In this document: positions 55,934-64,000 of the stretch, one piece after another | Layout: every line of letters starts with the position of its first letter | How positions within the stretch are numbered: position 1 is the first letter of the stretch | From: Candidatus Obscuribacterales bacterium | Lineage (GTDB): Bacteria; Cyanobacteriota; Vampirovibrionia; Obscuribacterales; Obscuribacteraceae | Reading direction: 5' to 3' | NCBI GenBank assembly: GCA_020634035.1 | Contig: JACKCM010000001.1 | Location: 992,001 to 1,056,000 of the forward strand | Length of the DNA stretch: 64,000 nt | Made by a program: the position numbers and the translations under genes | Notes under the pieces: generated by a model | Databases searched by the model: none | What the model saw: the letters and a program-made list of their open reading frames with translations, nothing else | Told to the model about the DNA's origin: nothing

Positions 55934-56155
55934 CTAACTATCCGTTTGTTTCCTGCTGCGGAGAATCAGATAGGCGCCGGTAGCGGTTAGTGCGCCAAGT
56001 GCGCCCAAAATCTGCAGCGATCCTGTCCAGTCGCTCGTGATGCAGTTAGGGTCTTTGAAGCCGCAGTATAAAATCAAACAAAGTGCCGGGACGCATGGCA
56101 CAACTATCAGCAGCCCCGAGACGAGATATAGGCGTCTAATGATTGTTGATTTCAT
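55934..56155 (-). CDS. small two-helix membrane protein
   Basis: 73 aa: helix 1 LVSGLLIVVPCVPALCLILY, loop CGFKDPNCITSDWTGS, helix 2 ILGALGALTATGAYLIL. It lies 17 bp after the ImmA-type gene on the same strand. In some ImmA or toxin modules small membrane proteins are partners; here that is only a guess. Confidence 0.5.
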   Translation of the reverse strand: MKSTIIRRLYLVSGLLIVVPCVPALCLILYCGFKDPNCITSDWTGSLQILGALGALTATGAYLILRSRKQTDS

Positions 56156-56172
56156 CGATAAGAAATTGACTC

Positions 56173-57309
56173 TTAGAAAGTCCAGCCTTGCTCTTCCAGT
56201 AGTTTCTCTAGATTTTTAGGTTTGGTATCAAGAAAGTCAGCCAGCTTATTCTCGTCGATTCGATTTTGCTGGAACTGGCTGATAGCCAGGCTCACATAGC
56301 CGCGGCCCAGGTAGGCGAGCTTGGTCCAGTAATAATCTCCACCTTTTCCTGTTCCCTTTGTTCTCTGTTGATTCCACTCTTCTACAGCAGCTTTGTACTG
56401 AGAGTTGGTAATCTTGTTCAGATCTAAAAAGCGCCGAAAAATCACTTCTCGACTGACGTGAAATTCATTTGCAAGTAGCTCGGCAGTTGAAGCGGATGCG
56501 TCATACTTTTGAATGGTATCGTTTATGATACTGCCAGGCACAAGAAACTCTGATGCGAACCTATTGCATAGAATTTCAATTTTCTTGTTGTCCGGGGTTA
56601 GCTTGTCTATGAACTCATCGTGTAACTGATCGATTCCGCTGGTATGAAATAAGAGATGAGCTAGTTCATGAAAGTAGGTGAAAATCTGCCTCGTCTTTGT
56701 GGAGCTGTTGTTTACGTAAATAATGGGAAACTCCTCGTCATAGAGGCAAAACCCAGAATAATTCTGCTCTTTGAAAGCATCCTTGAAGACAAAAACACCA
56801 GCGCGCTGTAAGGCGGAGCGCCACTCACTGAGCGCTGATTCAATATCAGACCAGGACTTCTGGGTCTCTACAGGAATTCCGATGTAATCTCGCACTGAAG
56901 TCGCCATGGATTCGACTGCGGCGGTGGGTGAGAATTGCAGGTCTCTGGTGATTAGTCCTGCTGCCGGATTCTTTCCACCGGTCAATTCGTGTAAATTTAG
57001 CTGCATTGCTTTTGCCTTGCGCAGCAGTAAGCGCATTCGGGTTGGCAGGTTTTCGATTTCCGATTCAGGTAGGGTGCGAAAAGTCTTGCTGATAGGCGGA
57101 AGACTGGGCGGATCTGGAAAGAAAAATACAGCAACTGGGACTTTGAAGAGTGCTGCCAGTTTTTCTAACTGAAGGTAAGTTGGGTAAGAATTGCCTTGTT
57201 CCCAATCTTGGTACTTGACGAACTTTTGCTGCAAATCCCCAAGCGAATATCCGGCACGTTGTCGCGCCCAAGAAAGCAATTCTGGTGTAACCGGTATTTG
57301 CTCAGCCAT
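56173..57309 (-). CDS. XRE-type HTH plus ImmA/IrrE metallopeptidase
   Basis: 378 aa from ATG 57309. N-terminal XRE-like HTH at about 5-60 (LLSWARQRAGYSLGDLQQKF), then the ImmA/IrrE (DUF955) domain with the zinc motif HELAH (His214, Glu215, His218) and the third ligand region CNRFASEFLVP. Family members cleave a repressor to switch on mobile-element or stress genes, or act in toxin-antitoxin-like pairs. No obvious repressor target is adjacent. Reading upstream of 57309 overlaps another gene and is unlikely. Confidence 0.9.
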   Translation of the reverse strand: MAEQIPVTPELLSWARQRAGYSLGDLQQKFVKYQDWEQGNSYPTYLQLEKLAALFKVPVAVFFFPDPPSLPPISKTFRTLPESEIENLPTRMRLLLRKAKAMQLNLHELTGGKNPAAGLITRDLQFSPTAAVESMATSVRDYIGIPVETQKSWSDIESALSEWRSALQRAGVFVFKDAFKEQNYSGFCLYDEEFPIIYVNNSSTKTRQIFTYFHELAHLLFHTSGIDQLHDEFIDKLTPDNKKIEILCNRFASEFLVPGSIINDTIQKYDASASTAELLANEFHVSREVIFRRFLDLNKITNSQYKAAVEEWNQQRTKGTGKGGDYYWTKLAYLGRGYVSLAISQFQQNRIDENKLADFLDTKPKNLEKLLEEQGWTF

Positions 57310-57451
57310 TTCTAGATAAAGCCTTTGATTCAAATTATCTTCAGCATGGACTGTATCCAGTATAGCGACTATACACCCAGGGCTCCAGTTAAATATCTGT
57401 CCCTCTTGGAGTGCGGTTTTTGGGGTGTTTCGTGGTCGGCATATCTGCCCA

Positions 57452-58189
57452 TCAATGTGCTTCCGAGGGACTTTCGTTTTGGCAAGCAGGGTCTGCCTCG
57501 ATTGTGAGCTCGTCGACGTAGTAGTAAAGGTCGGCGAATTTCTTGGAACATTTCGATAGCATGTCGCTAGATGCTGCATCAAATGGTTTGGTAACAAGTG
57601 CTCCGACAGTAAACAAGGTTCTGGTTATCGCGTCTCCAAAAGGTATAAAGGCAAATGAGCAGCGGACTTTTCTAATAGTGAAATCCGAAGTCCTTACCCA
57701 AAACTCATAAGTGTATGGCGGTCCCGATATGTGTCTGTACTCGGAACCTTCAATCGTTTCGACGCCCCTGTCTGTTGCGCAGGTGTTAAAGAAGGTTGTC
57801 TTTATGTCATCATTGGTCAGTAGTGGTAATATCATCCGACTGCCATAAACTGAGAGAGCTGTTGCTATATTGTTTGCTAATTTTAGATCGCCAGTATTTT
57901 GAACCTCGGCAATTTCTGACTTCAGGAGCCCCGAACCCATTGAATCTAAGGGACCGATGTCCGCTACGTCCAGGCTTGCAATGCCGTTCTTGACCTTAAG
58001 CGAATTGGTTTCTTGGCTGCCTGACCAGCGCCACTCAAAAGAGTAGTTCTCTCGGTTTGAGAAGTCTGTTTTGAAGTCTAAGTTACAGTCGATTCCCAGT
58101 CTTACGCCAATGATTCTTCCGCGATCACTGTATCGTGATGCGGTTTGATAAACTTTGTCTACGTTGGCGATTAATTCTTTGCGGTTCAT
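57452..58189 (-). CDS. LolA-like (DUF2092-type) protein
   Basis: 245 aa. Begins VDKVYQTASRYSDRGRIIGV then FSNRENYSFEWRWSG: the helix and first strands typical of LolA/LppX-like folds that bind lipid. No clear signal peptide, which is odd for this fold and suggests either a missed start or cytosolic use. It starts 6 bp after the SAF-domain gene, so the two form an operon. A broken relative lies at 50934-52796. Confidence 0.6.
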   Translation of the reverse strand: MNRKELIANVDKVYQTASRYSDRGRIIGVRLGIDCNLDFKTDFSNRENYSFEWRWSGSQETNSLKVKNGIASLDVADIGPLDSMGSGLLKSEIAEVQNTGDLKLANNIATALSVYGSRMILPLLTNDDIKTTFFNTCATDRGVETIEGSEYRHISGPPYTYEFWVRTSDFTIRKVRCSFAFIPFGDAITRTLFTVGALVTKPFDAASSDMLSKCSKKFADLYYYVDELTIEADPACQNESPSEAH

Positions 58190-58195
58190 TTTGGC

Positions 58196-58753
58196 TTACT
58201 CAAGATCTGTCACCAATATCGGTACTAAGATTTCAATTGTTTTTGTGGTGGTCTTGCCAATCACTGCTTTCTTGGTGATGACGGCGTCATGGGGAATCTT
58301 GGATATTGGAACTTCTGCATAGACCACATCCCACAGGCAAACTGGACTGCCCTTGAACAAATCTCTGCATGGTACCACGACTTTGCCGTATCCGGCTTTC
58401 GGTTGCCGCTGAGCTTCTTGTTCGTCGTGGCTTGTCCACTTGTTCAAATCTTGCTTGTGTATATCTCGCACAGAAAGGCGATCACCTTTAGCGATAGACC
58501 TCGACGATCGCCGCTCTAGAAGGCTGTCGACGCTAAAAATGTCGAGCTGCCCTACCTTGAATTGCTTGATCTTTCTTGCTTCAAGGTCTGATTTTTCAAA
58601 CACTTTGCCTTTTTTGATAGGGCGGCTGGAGTAGACGATATTGTCCTCGGCAGTTGTTGAATCTACTTGTTTCGCGTGGCAGAGCCTATTCTCAAAGAGA
58701 GTAAAGAATAGCGTGATGCAAGTAATGCAAAGTATTAGTGATGGTATCCGCAT
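58196..58753 (-). CDS. SAF-domain secreted protein
   Basis: 185 aa. Signal peptide (LILCITCITLFFTLFENRLCHA), then a SAF-like domain at about 38-105: IVYSSRPIKKGKVFEKSDLE, SRSIAKGDRLSVRDIH. The remaining part is beta-rich (VVVPCRDLFKGSPVCLWD). Compare the shorter SAF protein at 30267. Operon with the LolA-like gene. Confidence 0.65.
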   Translation of the reverse strand: MRIPSLILCITCITLFFTLFENRLCHAKQVDSTTAEDNIVYSSRPIKKGKVFEKSDLEARKIKQFKVGQLDIFSVDSLLERRSSRSIAKGDRLSVRDIHKQDLNKWTSHDEQEAQRQPKAGYGKVVVPCRDLFKGSPVCLWDVVYAEVPISKIPHDAVITKKAVIGKTTTKTIEILVPILVTDLE

Positions 58754-58848
58754 TTTAATCTCAGCTCAGGGGACATGCTTAATCGAGCCATACGCACTAA
58801 AATTTAGGCTGCTATTGAAAGAATCTAACCGAATGATAACATTGAACT

Positions 58849-59433
58849 ATGAGTGGACTAAACTTTGTCTCCAAAATTATGATGTTGTTTTTTGCTGCAC
58901 TCGGTTTCGGCTGGTATTCTTGCATGCAGCATTATGCTGACAAGGCATATGCAAAGTCATATAACCTCGTCTTTAAAGCAGAAGAAGCAGCAGCGCGACA
59001 TAACTATAAAGAAGCAATGCAGTTATACGATGAAGCGATAAAGGTCAGTAGTTCGCAATATGCTGCTTTTAACAATAGAGGTTGTTTGAAGATAAAATTG
59101 AAGGACCCTGGTGGCTCTATCGATGATTTCGATAAAGCTATTGCTATAGAGCCGAATTTCGAGGGAGGGTATTCAAATAAGGGCTATGCGCTGCTAGTGC
59201 TCGGGAAACATTCAGAAGCCATTGCGAACTACTCAAGGGCGATTGCCTGTCGCCCGTGCAAGCAAATTTACATTAGCAGGGCAAAAGCGAGGAAGATTGC
59301 TGGTGATTTGGAAGGAGCGGCCGAAGACCTTAAAAGAGCTAAGGCGGCTTCGGAAAGTCCACCTTCGAGCAAGAAGCTGCACAGATCGACTTATGGAGCA
59401 TGTATGCTTTGTTATGGCTCGCCTGGGTCGTGA
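58849..59433 (+). CDS. membrane-anchored TPR protein
   Basis: 194 aa. Anchor helix at about 10-25 (IMMLFFAALGFGWYSCM). Three to four TPRs: AEEAAARHNYKEAMQLYDEA, LKIKLKDPGGSIDDFDKAI, YALLVLGKHSEAIANYSRAI, KARKIAGDLEGAAEDLKRA. It overlaps the start region of the next gene by up to 34 bp, so the two are co-expressed. Confidence 0.8.
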   Translation: MSGLNFVSKIMMLFFAALGFGWYSCMQHYADKAYAKSYNLVFKAEEAAARHNYKEAMQLYDEAIKVSSSQYAAFNNRGCLKIKLKDPGGSIDDFDKAIAIEPNFEGGYSNKGYALLVLGKHSEAIANYSRAIACRPCKQIYISRAKARKIAGDLEGAAEDLKRAKAASESPPSSKKLHRSTYGACMLCYGSPGS

Positions 59434-60335
59434 GTAATGATGAGGCGAGAATTCTGATTCGGCGAGAGCGTTTGTTTAGTCTCAAATTTGGAGTTGCGAT
59501 CGTCTCCGCATTGCTTTTATCGGGGCAAGTTTGTGCTGCGCACTCTGAGAGCATTGGCAGGGTTTGTCGCCATGAAAAGACAAAATCCATCCTTCCGGAA
59601 GGCGCACCTTTGCCTGACCCTCCTGTCTATCACTCTAAGACGCCAGAAGGCAGAGAATTGGAGCAGATTTATTACTACGTTGGTATCAACTGCTATGAGG
59701 CATGGCAGTCTGAAAGAGCTGAAAACTTCAATTCTGCATTGCGCTCATATGAGGAAGCCGTGAGGACTGTTCGGAAATCAAAGCTGCCACTGAATAAGGA
59801 GTTCAAACAGCAGGTAGCCATAAGTTACGCCGCATGCTTGAGAAAGGTTGGTGATACCAAAACAGCTCAATGCATTCTTGATGAGTTTATTGATTCGTCA
59901 GGTAAGGATCTGAACCTGACTATTAATAGTGTCATTATTTTTCCATTGTCGGAAGCGCAGATGAAGCTATTTGAGTTGACGCCCTGGCACGATGCTATTT
60001 CGAGAAAGTTTCAAGCGCAGCCAGACTATGAGAAGACGATGACCGAGTTACTGAAGTCGCTGGATTTTTACAATAAAGTGCGCTGCGAAATTGTTATTTC
60101 GAGGCAAGGGCGCATCGAGAAAGTAGTGGTTCTTCCCGAGGACAACGAGCCGCGCAATGCTATGGTTCGCAATTTCATATTGAGGGCAGGACCTTTTCCT
60201 GCTCCACCTAACGATTTGCCGGTCAAAAATGGCGTCACCATTGACTTTTTCGAGTCCGAGAATTCGATTAAGACATCGTTTGAATTGACTGATTTTCAGG
60301 AGTCGCGCGAGGGTGGTGTAATATTGAAACAGTGA
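59400..60335 (+). CDS. secreted protein with TonB-C-like domain
   Basis: 311 aa from ATG 59400; a TTG at 59472 gives a typical signal peptide (LKFGVAIVSALLLSGQVCAA) and avoids overlap. A helical, TPR-like region (about 85-165, NSALRSYEEAVRTVRKSKLP) is followed by a TonB C-terminal-like unit (VRCEIVISRQGRIEKVVVLP). Probably works with the TPR protein before it. Related unit at 47085. Confidence 0.7.
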   Translation: MYALLWLAWVVSNDEARILIRRERLFSLKFGVAIVSALLLSGQVCAAHSESIGRVCRHEKTKSILPEGAPLPDPPVYHSKTPEGRELEQIYYYVGINCYEAWQSERAENFNSALRSYEEAVRTVRKSKLPLNKEFKQQVAISYAACLRKVGDTKTAQCILDEFIDSSGKDLNLTINSVIIFPLSEAQMKLFELTPWHDAISRKFQAQPDYEKTMTELLKSLDFYNKVRCEIVISRQGRIEKVVVLPEDNEPRNAMVRNFILRAGPFPAPPNDLPVKNGVTIDFFESENSIKTSFELTDFQESREGGVILKQ

Positions 60336-60366
60336 TGGGTATGGGTGCAATGTGGTCACTGGATAG

Positions 60367-60684
60367 ATGGAAGCTAAGCCGAGTCGCGAAGTGCTGAAGA
60401 GTTGCAGAATCTTGGGGCTAGAGCTCGAAAAGCTCAGTAAGAAGTCCATAGTCCGCGCCTGGAAAGATCAAATGTGCGCTACTCCGCCGGTTCACCCGGA
60501 CCTGGGGGGCGAAGAGGAAGCAGCCGTCATTCTGAACAATGCAAAGGATGTTTTGTTAGGATGGATCGATGGTGGCGGGCCTGATACTCCATCGCCGGGT
60601 GCGAACAGTCCATCTCCGTCGCCGGTGCCTCTGGGCAATGAGGCCACCGCGTCTGTTTTTGACCCCGATGAGCAAGCCGGCTAG
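60367..60684 (+). CDS. minimal J-domain-like protein
   Basis: 105 aa. Residues 12-67 match a J domain: LGLELEKLSKKSIVRAWKD, the signature HPD (43-45) in VHPDLGG, and AVILNNAKDVLLGWID. J domains stimulate DnaK ATPase. The C-terminus is a short Pro/Ser/Gly tail (SPSPSPVPLG) with no substrate-binding domain. Confidence 0.7.
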   Translation: MEAKPSREVLKSCRILGLELEKLSKKSIVRAWKDQMCATPPVHPDLGGEEEAAVILNNAKDVLLGWIDGGGPDTPSPGANSPSPSPVPLGNEATASVFDPDEQAG

Positions 60685-60715
60685 ATTGGTAAGAAAGTTT
60701 TTGCCGATTCAGTGG

Positions 60716-61360
60716 CTACAGAAGCTCATCTGGAAAAGGCTCCCCATAAAGCATCTCAAAGTGGTGCCTGGGGCAATTGACACCCTGAACAACCGCGTTT
60801 TGCCCGCAGTCGGGTTTCGCGCAAACGGCATCCGTGGTCGCCTGCTCTAGCCAGTGGGCAAGTTCGGCGGCGTTTTGTCTGTGGTGCCGCTCGGGCAGGT
60901 CTCTGACAAAATCTGATTGGAGAAATCTTGCTATCAGCTCCTTGTTTTTGGTCGCCAGGAAAATGTCATCCACGAAGTACGAAGTGGCACCACAACCCTC
61001 AAGCTGTCTCCAGTGCTCTTCGCTAAATCGTGTCCCTTCGTGAAAGTCCTTCAGCTTGTTTATTGCGTCTATGTCGGGTTCGTAGTCGAAGACAAGAAAT
61101 TCGTCATGCCCGGACCAGGGCAGGTCCTGCAAATTGTCGACGAGCTTTGGTTCTCCCATCCATACGTCGGGGGCGGTTCCTTTGCTTTCGCCGTAGGGCA
61201 CGAGAAAGCTCGAGTCAAATCGTGTCATAGCAACCCATTTTGATTTCAAAATCTCGGGGCAGGTCTCAAGTACCTCGTCGACTATGCCCTGCAATTGCGC
61301 CCAGTAAAAACCAGAGTTTTCGCCAGTCTTAAGGGTGCAAGGTTTAGATTTTGGCCACAT
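60716..61360 (-). CDS. cytosolic protein with C-terminal Cys/His cluster
   Basis: 214 aa from ATG 61360. The frame is open further upstream but would overlap the divergent membrane-protein gene. Central YFVDDIFLATKNKELIARFL; C-terminal CAKPDCGQNAV...CPRHH could bind zinc. Unknown family; start uncertain. Confidence 0.5.
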   Translation of the reverse strand: MWPKSKPCTLKTGENSGFYWAQLQGIVDEVLETCPEILKSKWVAMTRFDSSFLVPYGESKGTAPDVWMGEPKLVDNLQDLPWSGHDEFLVFDYEPDIDAINKLKDFHEGTRFSEEHWRQLEGCGATSYFVDDIFLATKNKELIARFLQSDFVRDLPERHHRQNAAELAHWLEQATTDAVCAKPDCGQNAVVQGVNCPRHHFEMLYGEPFPDELL

Positions 61361-61442
61361 CGAACTTCTCGCTTGGTATTTGTACAGTTTAGCATCGATG
61401 ACGATACCAGGAATTTGATAGTAGTCCCCTGATCTGTATTGC

Positions 61443-61859
61443 TTGGCGTATACTGAAAAAATGAGGAAGCCTCCTATACTACTGGTTGTCCCCTGTGCCG
61501 TTTTCATAGCGTCGGCGCTGCTCATGTATACGTGGGTGTGCTGGGAAATAGAAGTCTTAGAAGTGGATATGGAGCTCTGGCAGCGAGATTTGCCTTGCTT
61601 TATGAAAATGAGCGATGAGGCAGCCTATCCACGGACGGTAAAGGAAATAGTTATTGGAAGTGAAATAGAGCGAGTAGCTCTCAAAGTGAGAGAAGAAAAA
61701 CTCGTTCAGCTATACGGAATATACCGAAATATTCTCTGGCTTTCTCTGATACCTGCGGCTCTGGCATATTGTTTCGCTGCGAACAAAAAATCGCTGGGGG
61801 CGGTCGGCTTGGTGCTTTGCCTGGTGTTTGCGATTCTTGGGGTTGTTAGAGGCTTTTAG
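61443..61859 (+). CDS. two-helix membrane protein
   Basis: 138 aa from TTG 61443, or 132 from ATG 61461. Helix 1 LLVVPCAVFIASALLMYTWV, a soluble helical loop of about 60 residues (EIVIGSEIERVALKVREEKL), helices near 95-133. Unknown function. Confidence 0.6.
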   Translation: MAYTEKMRKPPILLVVPCAVFIASALLMYTWVCWEIEVLEVDMELWQRDLPCFMKMSDEAAYPRTVKEIVIGSEIERVALKVREEKLVQLYGIYRNILWLSLIPAALAYCFAANKKSLGAVGLVLCLVFAILGVVRGF

Positions 61860-61912
61860 ATCAGCGGTGTTCAGCGGTGTTCGGCGGTGTCCGGCGGCGG
61901 CGCCAGGCGCAA

Positions 61913-62374
61913 TCAGTCGCCCTGGGGTGTGCCAGCCAGGTCCATAGCTGTGCGCCAGTCGATGTCGTAGGGGGCGATCAGAAGCAATTTGTCGTCATAG
62001 GCAGGCACCCGGGCAAAGTAGCTGCCCGGCTCTGTCAGCTCGTCGCCGAGCAGCCGGTAAGCCATGCAGGCGGCGTGGATGCGCATGTGCGACCCGACGC
62101 TGAATTCTATTTTTCGGCGCTTCACCATCGCCGTCGGGATGGTGTCGATTGCTGTCTGCGAGTAGAGTCCATCGACGTGCTCCGGCTCGTAGAAGACTAT
62201 TTCGACAGGGGCGTAGCGCTCCCCACTCGCCGCCAGCAAAATGCGCAACGTGGAGCCTGCGGGTGCCCTCCCTCGCGTGCTCACTAAGTGAGACTCCAGG
62301 ACCGTGCCGTCGTGCCAATCGACTGAACCGACGAAGCGCTCGAATGCCTGCTGGTCTGTTATCAAAGTGAGCAT
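61913..62374 (-). CDS. cytosolic protein of unknown family
   Basis: 153 aa from ATG 62374 (MLTLITDQQAFERFVGSVDW). Contains HDGTVLES, ILLAASGERYAPVEIVFYE and a C-terminal helix. More GC-rich than surrounding accessory genes. No ribosome site is visible, so the start is by similarity to normal protein beginnings. Confidence 0.55.
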   Translation of the reverse strand: MLTLITDQQAFERFVGSVDWHDGTVLESHLVSTRGRAPAGSTLRILLAASGERYAPVEIVFYEPEHVDGLYSQTAIDTIPTAMVKRRKIEFSVGSHMRIHAACMAYRLLGDELTEPGSYFARVPAYDDKLLLIAPYDIDWRTAMDLAGTPQGD

Positions 62375-62520
62375 GGGGTGAATTGAGTCCGGTGGTTGAA
62401 GAGGATAAACAGGCGCGCCTGTGGCGCATCGGCGAGGCGCCAGTCGATGTCGCCCGGGAGGGCAGGGACTAGCTCTTTGCCCGTCAGGGCGGTGCCGATA
62501 ATGGGCATTATAATGGAGAC

Positions 62521-63783
62521 ATGAGCGATCAGGATAACCCGAATAGTCCAAATCGACCTGCAACGGAATCTCCCACGGGCGCGTCTGCGTCCGCTCCTGT
62601 CACGATAACGCAGCACAGGGTCCAATGGATTAGCAGCATGGGCTTTCTATTGTTGGTTTGTGGCACGCTCCTGGGCTTCCCGCTTGTGACCGGAATAATT
62701 CTTGCTGCACCCGTTGCAGCGGTCCTCAAAGTTGGGGTCGGCGTCGTTATGACCCTGCTATTGCTTGATCTGCTGGTGCGTCGTCCTCGGCAGGCGCGGA
62801 ATGGTCAGGCACTTTCGAAGAGCGAGAAGCGGGTATTCGTGAAGACGTTGGCAATGTTAGCCCTGCAAATGGTGGCGGGATATAACCTGGAGAGATCCTC
62901 TCTGGCGAGCTTTCATGTCGTTGTTACTTGTCTGATTCTAAATAGCGCGCTTACCGGTCTGTTGATGTTGCCTGAGTCAAATCAAATTGCCGATCAGTTT
63001 CTAGATGCAAATGAATTCAAGCGCCTTTTGTTCCAGCGACTTAAGATCTTTTGTGCGACGTTCGCCGGGGTGTGCGCGGTACTGTCAATGGTGGCGCTAT
63101 ATTTGTTTGTCCAGGGTGTTGCGCCGGATTCTTCGACATTTATTGCTTTTGTTTTGATAGCGGTTTCGATAGTAGTTCTTGTGGAACTGCCATTTGCTAC
63201 GAGTTATTTTGTCTATTTGTTTTTTACGTTGGGAGCTTTTCCGATTGTGGCATCGTTTGTAGAACATGCGCTCAAGGTGCTTCCCTCTGACCCATTTTTG
63301 CTCTATTTAAGAGGCGCTGCCTGCCTCGGTATGGGGCAGTATGAAGACGCAGAAAAGTATTGCACCATGGCTCTGGAAAAGCTTCCTGATAGGTTCGATA
63401 TCTTTTTGAATCGCGGCTACGCACGGTTCAAACAAGGCAAGCTTGAATTAGCCGAGCAAGATTTGGCGCAGGCGATTGAGCTAGAGCCGAACTGCACTGA
63501 GGCTTATCTCTCGCGCAGCAAAGTTAGGTTGGCTATGGGTGATGAACAGTCCCTGGCGTTGGCGTTGGAGGATGCCTGTCGCGCTGTCGAGCTGGAGCCC
63601 AACATCGGGGCTGGGTACTACATGCGATCAAGAGTTTATCTCAAGCTGGAGCGTTTGGAAGAGAGTCAGGCTGATGTGATGATCGGGATGAAATTGCCTG
63701 GAGATTACAGGTCTGTGTCGTATGGGATGGACGGGCGGTGTGCGACCAGGGGCGCGATTGTCGCCGACGTGCTGTATTGCTAG
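62521..63783 (+). CDS. membrane protein with C-terminal TPRs
   Basis: 420 aa. ATGGAG lies just before the ATG. Residues about 40-245 have six to seven membrane helices in pairs (MGFLLLVCGTLLGFPLVTG, VGVGVVMTLLLLDLLV, ...); residues 250-400 are TPRs: AACLGMGQYEDAEKYCTMAL, GYARFKQGKLELAEQDLAQA, RVYLKLERLEESQADVMIGM. The TPR part probably binds a cytosolic or periplasmic partner. Family unknown. Confidence 0.8.
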   Translation: MSDQDNPNSPNRPATESPTGASASAPVTITQHRVQWISSMGFLLLVCGTLLGFPLVTGIILAAPVAAVLKVGVGVVMTLLLLDLLVRRPRQARNGQALSKSEKRVFVKTLAMLALQMVAGYNLERSSLASFHVVVTCLILNSALTGLLMLPESNQIADQFLDANEFKRLLFQRLKIFCATFAGVCAVLSMVALYLFVQGVAPDSSTFIAFVLIAVSIVVLVELPFATSYFVYLFFTLGAFPIVASFVEHALKVLPSDPFLLYLRGAACLGMGQYEDAEKYCTMALEKLPDRFDIFLNRGYARFKQGKLELAEQDLAQAIELEPNCTEAYLSRSKVRLAMGDEQSLALALEDACRAVELEPNIGAGYYMRSRVYLKLERLEESQADVMIGMKLPGDYRSVSYGMDGRCATRGAIVADVLYC

Positions 63784-63823
63784 GTTGGTGGAGCAGGTGG
63801 TTTCAAAAACGAGAAGAGATAAT

Positions 63824-64000
63824 TTAGTCAGTCAACTGTCTGAATAGTGTTGACCGATTTATTCTGAATCTTCCATCAAAGATAGAATTGTCTAGAGTCT
63901 CCTCTTCTCTAGTGTGTAAATGCGCCAGTATTTCAATGTTTTGCTTCTCTCTTTCCAGCAGGCCTTTGGCATTCTGCTCAATCTTTATCCGTTGACGATA
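63824..64000 (-). CDS. 3' end of a gene running out of the window
   Basis: The last 58 codons of a minus-strand gene are visible, ending RSTLFRQLTD and stop at 63824. The part seen is helical and charged (IEQNAKGLLEREKQNIEILA) like a coiled coil. No domain can be named. Confidence 0.6.
   Translation of the reverse strand, partial: YRQRIKIEQNAKGLLEREKQNIEILAHLHTREEETLDNSIFDGRFRINRSTLFRQLTD

Noticed and set aside
1..64000. CRISPR arrays, tRNA, rRNA
   Set aside because: No regularly spaced repeats and no cloverleaf-like segments were found; a T-loop-like GGGTTCGAAC at about 23950 lies inside the IS3 transposase.

Overview
The window reads as one stretch of chromosome from an environmental diderm bacterium with medium GC content and ordinary Shine-Dalgarno sequences (ATG, GTG and TTG starts). 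Lipobox proteins, TonB-C-like domains, many TPR proteins, a eukaryotic-like Ser/Thr kinase with leucine-rich repeats, and a very large number of small secreted or membrane proteins of no known family give it the flavour of Obscuribacterales/Vampirovibrionia (non-photosynthetic relatives of cyanobacteria). That placement is inference from protein style; no rRNA, tRNA or marker gene is present to prove it.

Layout. 1-1.3 kb: a membrane-anchored thioredoxin-like protein and a small unknown protein with hairpins after them. 1.46-3 kb: an IS1380-type insertion sequence. 3.5-12 kb: long, well-kept genes: a TPR protein, a 1053-residue membrane protein, a kinase-LRR receptor and a cytochrome P450. 12-13.1 kb: a gene-free kilobase with paired palindromes and a nested set of complementary arms that looks like a structured RNA. 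13.1-17.3 kb: a compact plus-strand cassette of GH25 muramidase, subtilisin-like protease, polytopic membrane protein, lipoprotein and a small protein. 17.9-25.3 kb: a 48-residue YD-repeat miniprotein followed by a giant RHS/YD protein, split by an IS3-family element that can be removed on paper exactly, giving a 1939-residue frame.

25.4-63.8 kb: an accessory region of small single genes, many duplicated, truncated or frameshifted: two DUF4253 proteins, a DUF1963 protein, an RraB-like protein, two SAF-domain proteins, two LolA-like proteins (one cut by an IS481 element with a 7-bp target duplication), duplicated membrane proteins, a signal peptidase I, an MFS exporter, an HTH-ImmA/IrrE metallopeptidase, TPR and TonB-C-like proteins, and a minimal J-domain-like protein. 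A promoter/leader segment occurs three times at 27.9, 30.2 and 31.6 kb, and one small gene family is left as four pieces in different states of decay.

How it may fit together: the RHS gene plus the following accumulation of diverse small genes resembles a polymorphic-toxin locus with an orphan immunity/cell-surface gene bank, kept in flux by IS elements; the muramidase-protease-membrane-lipoprotein cassette just upstream could serve envelope passage or lysis. Both are hypotheses from context.
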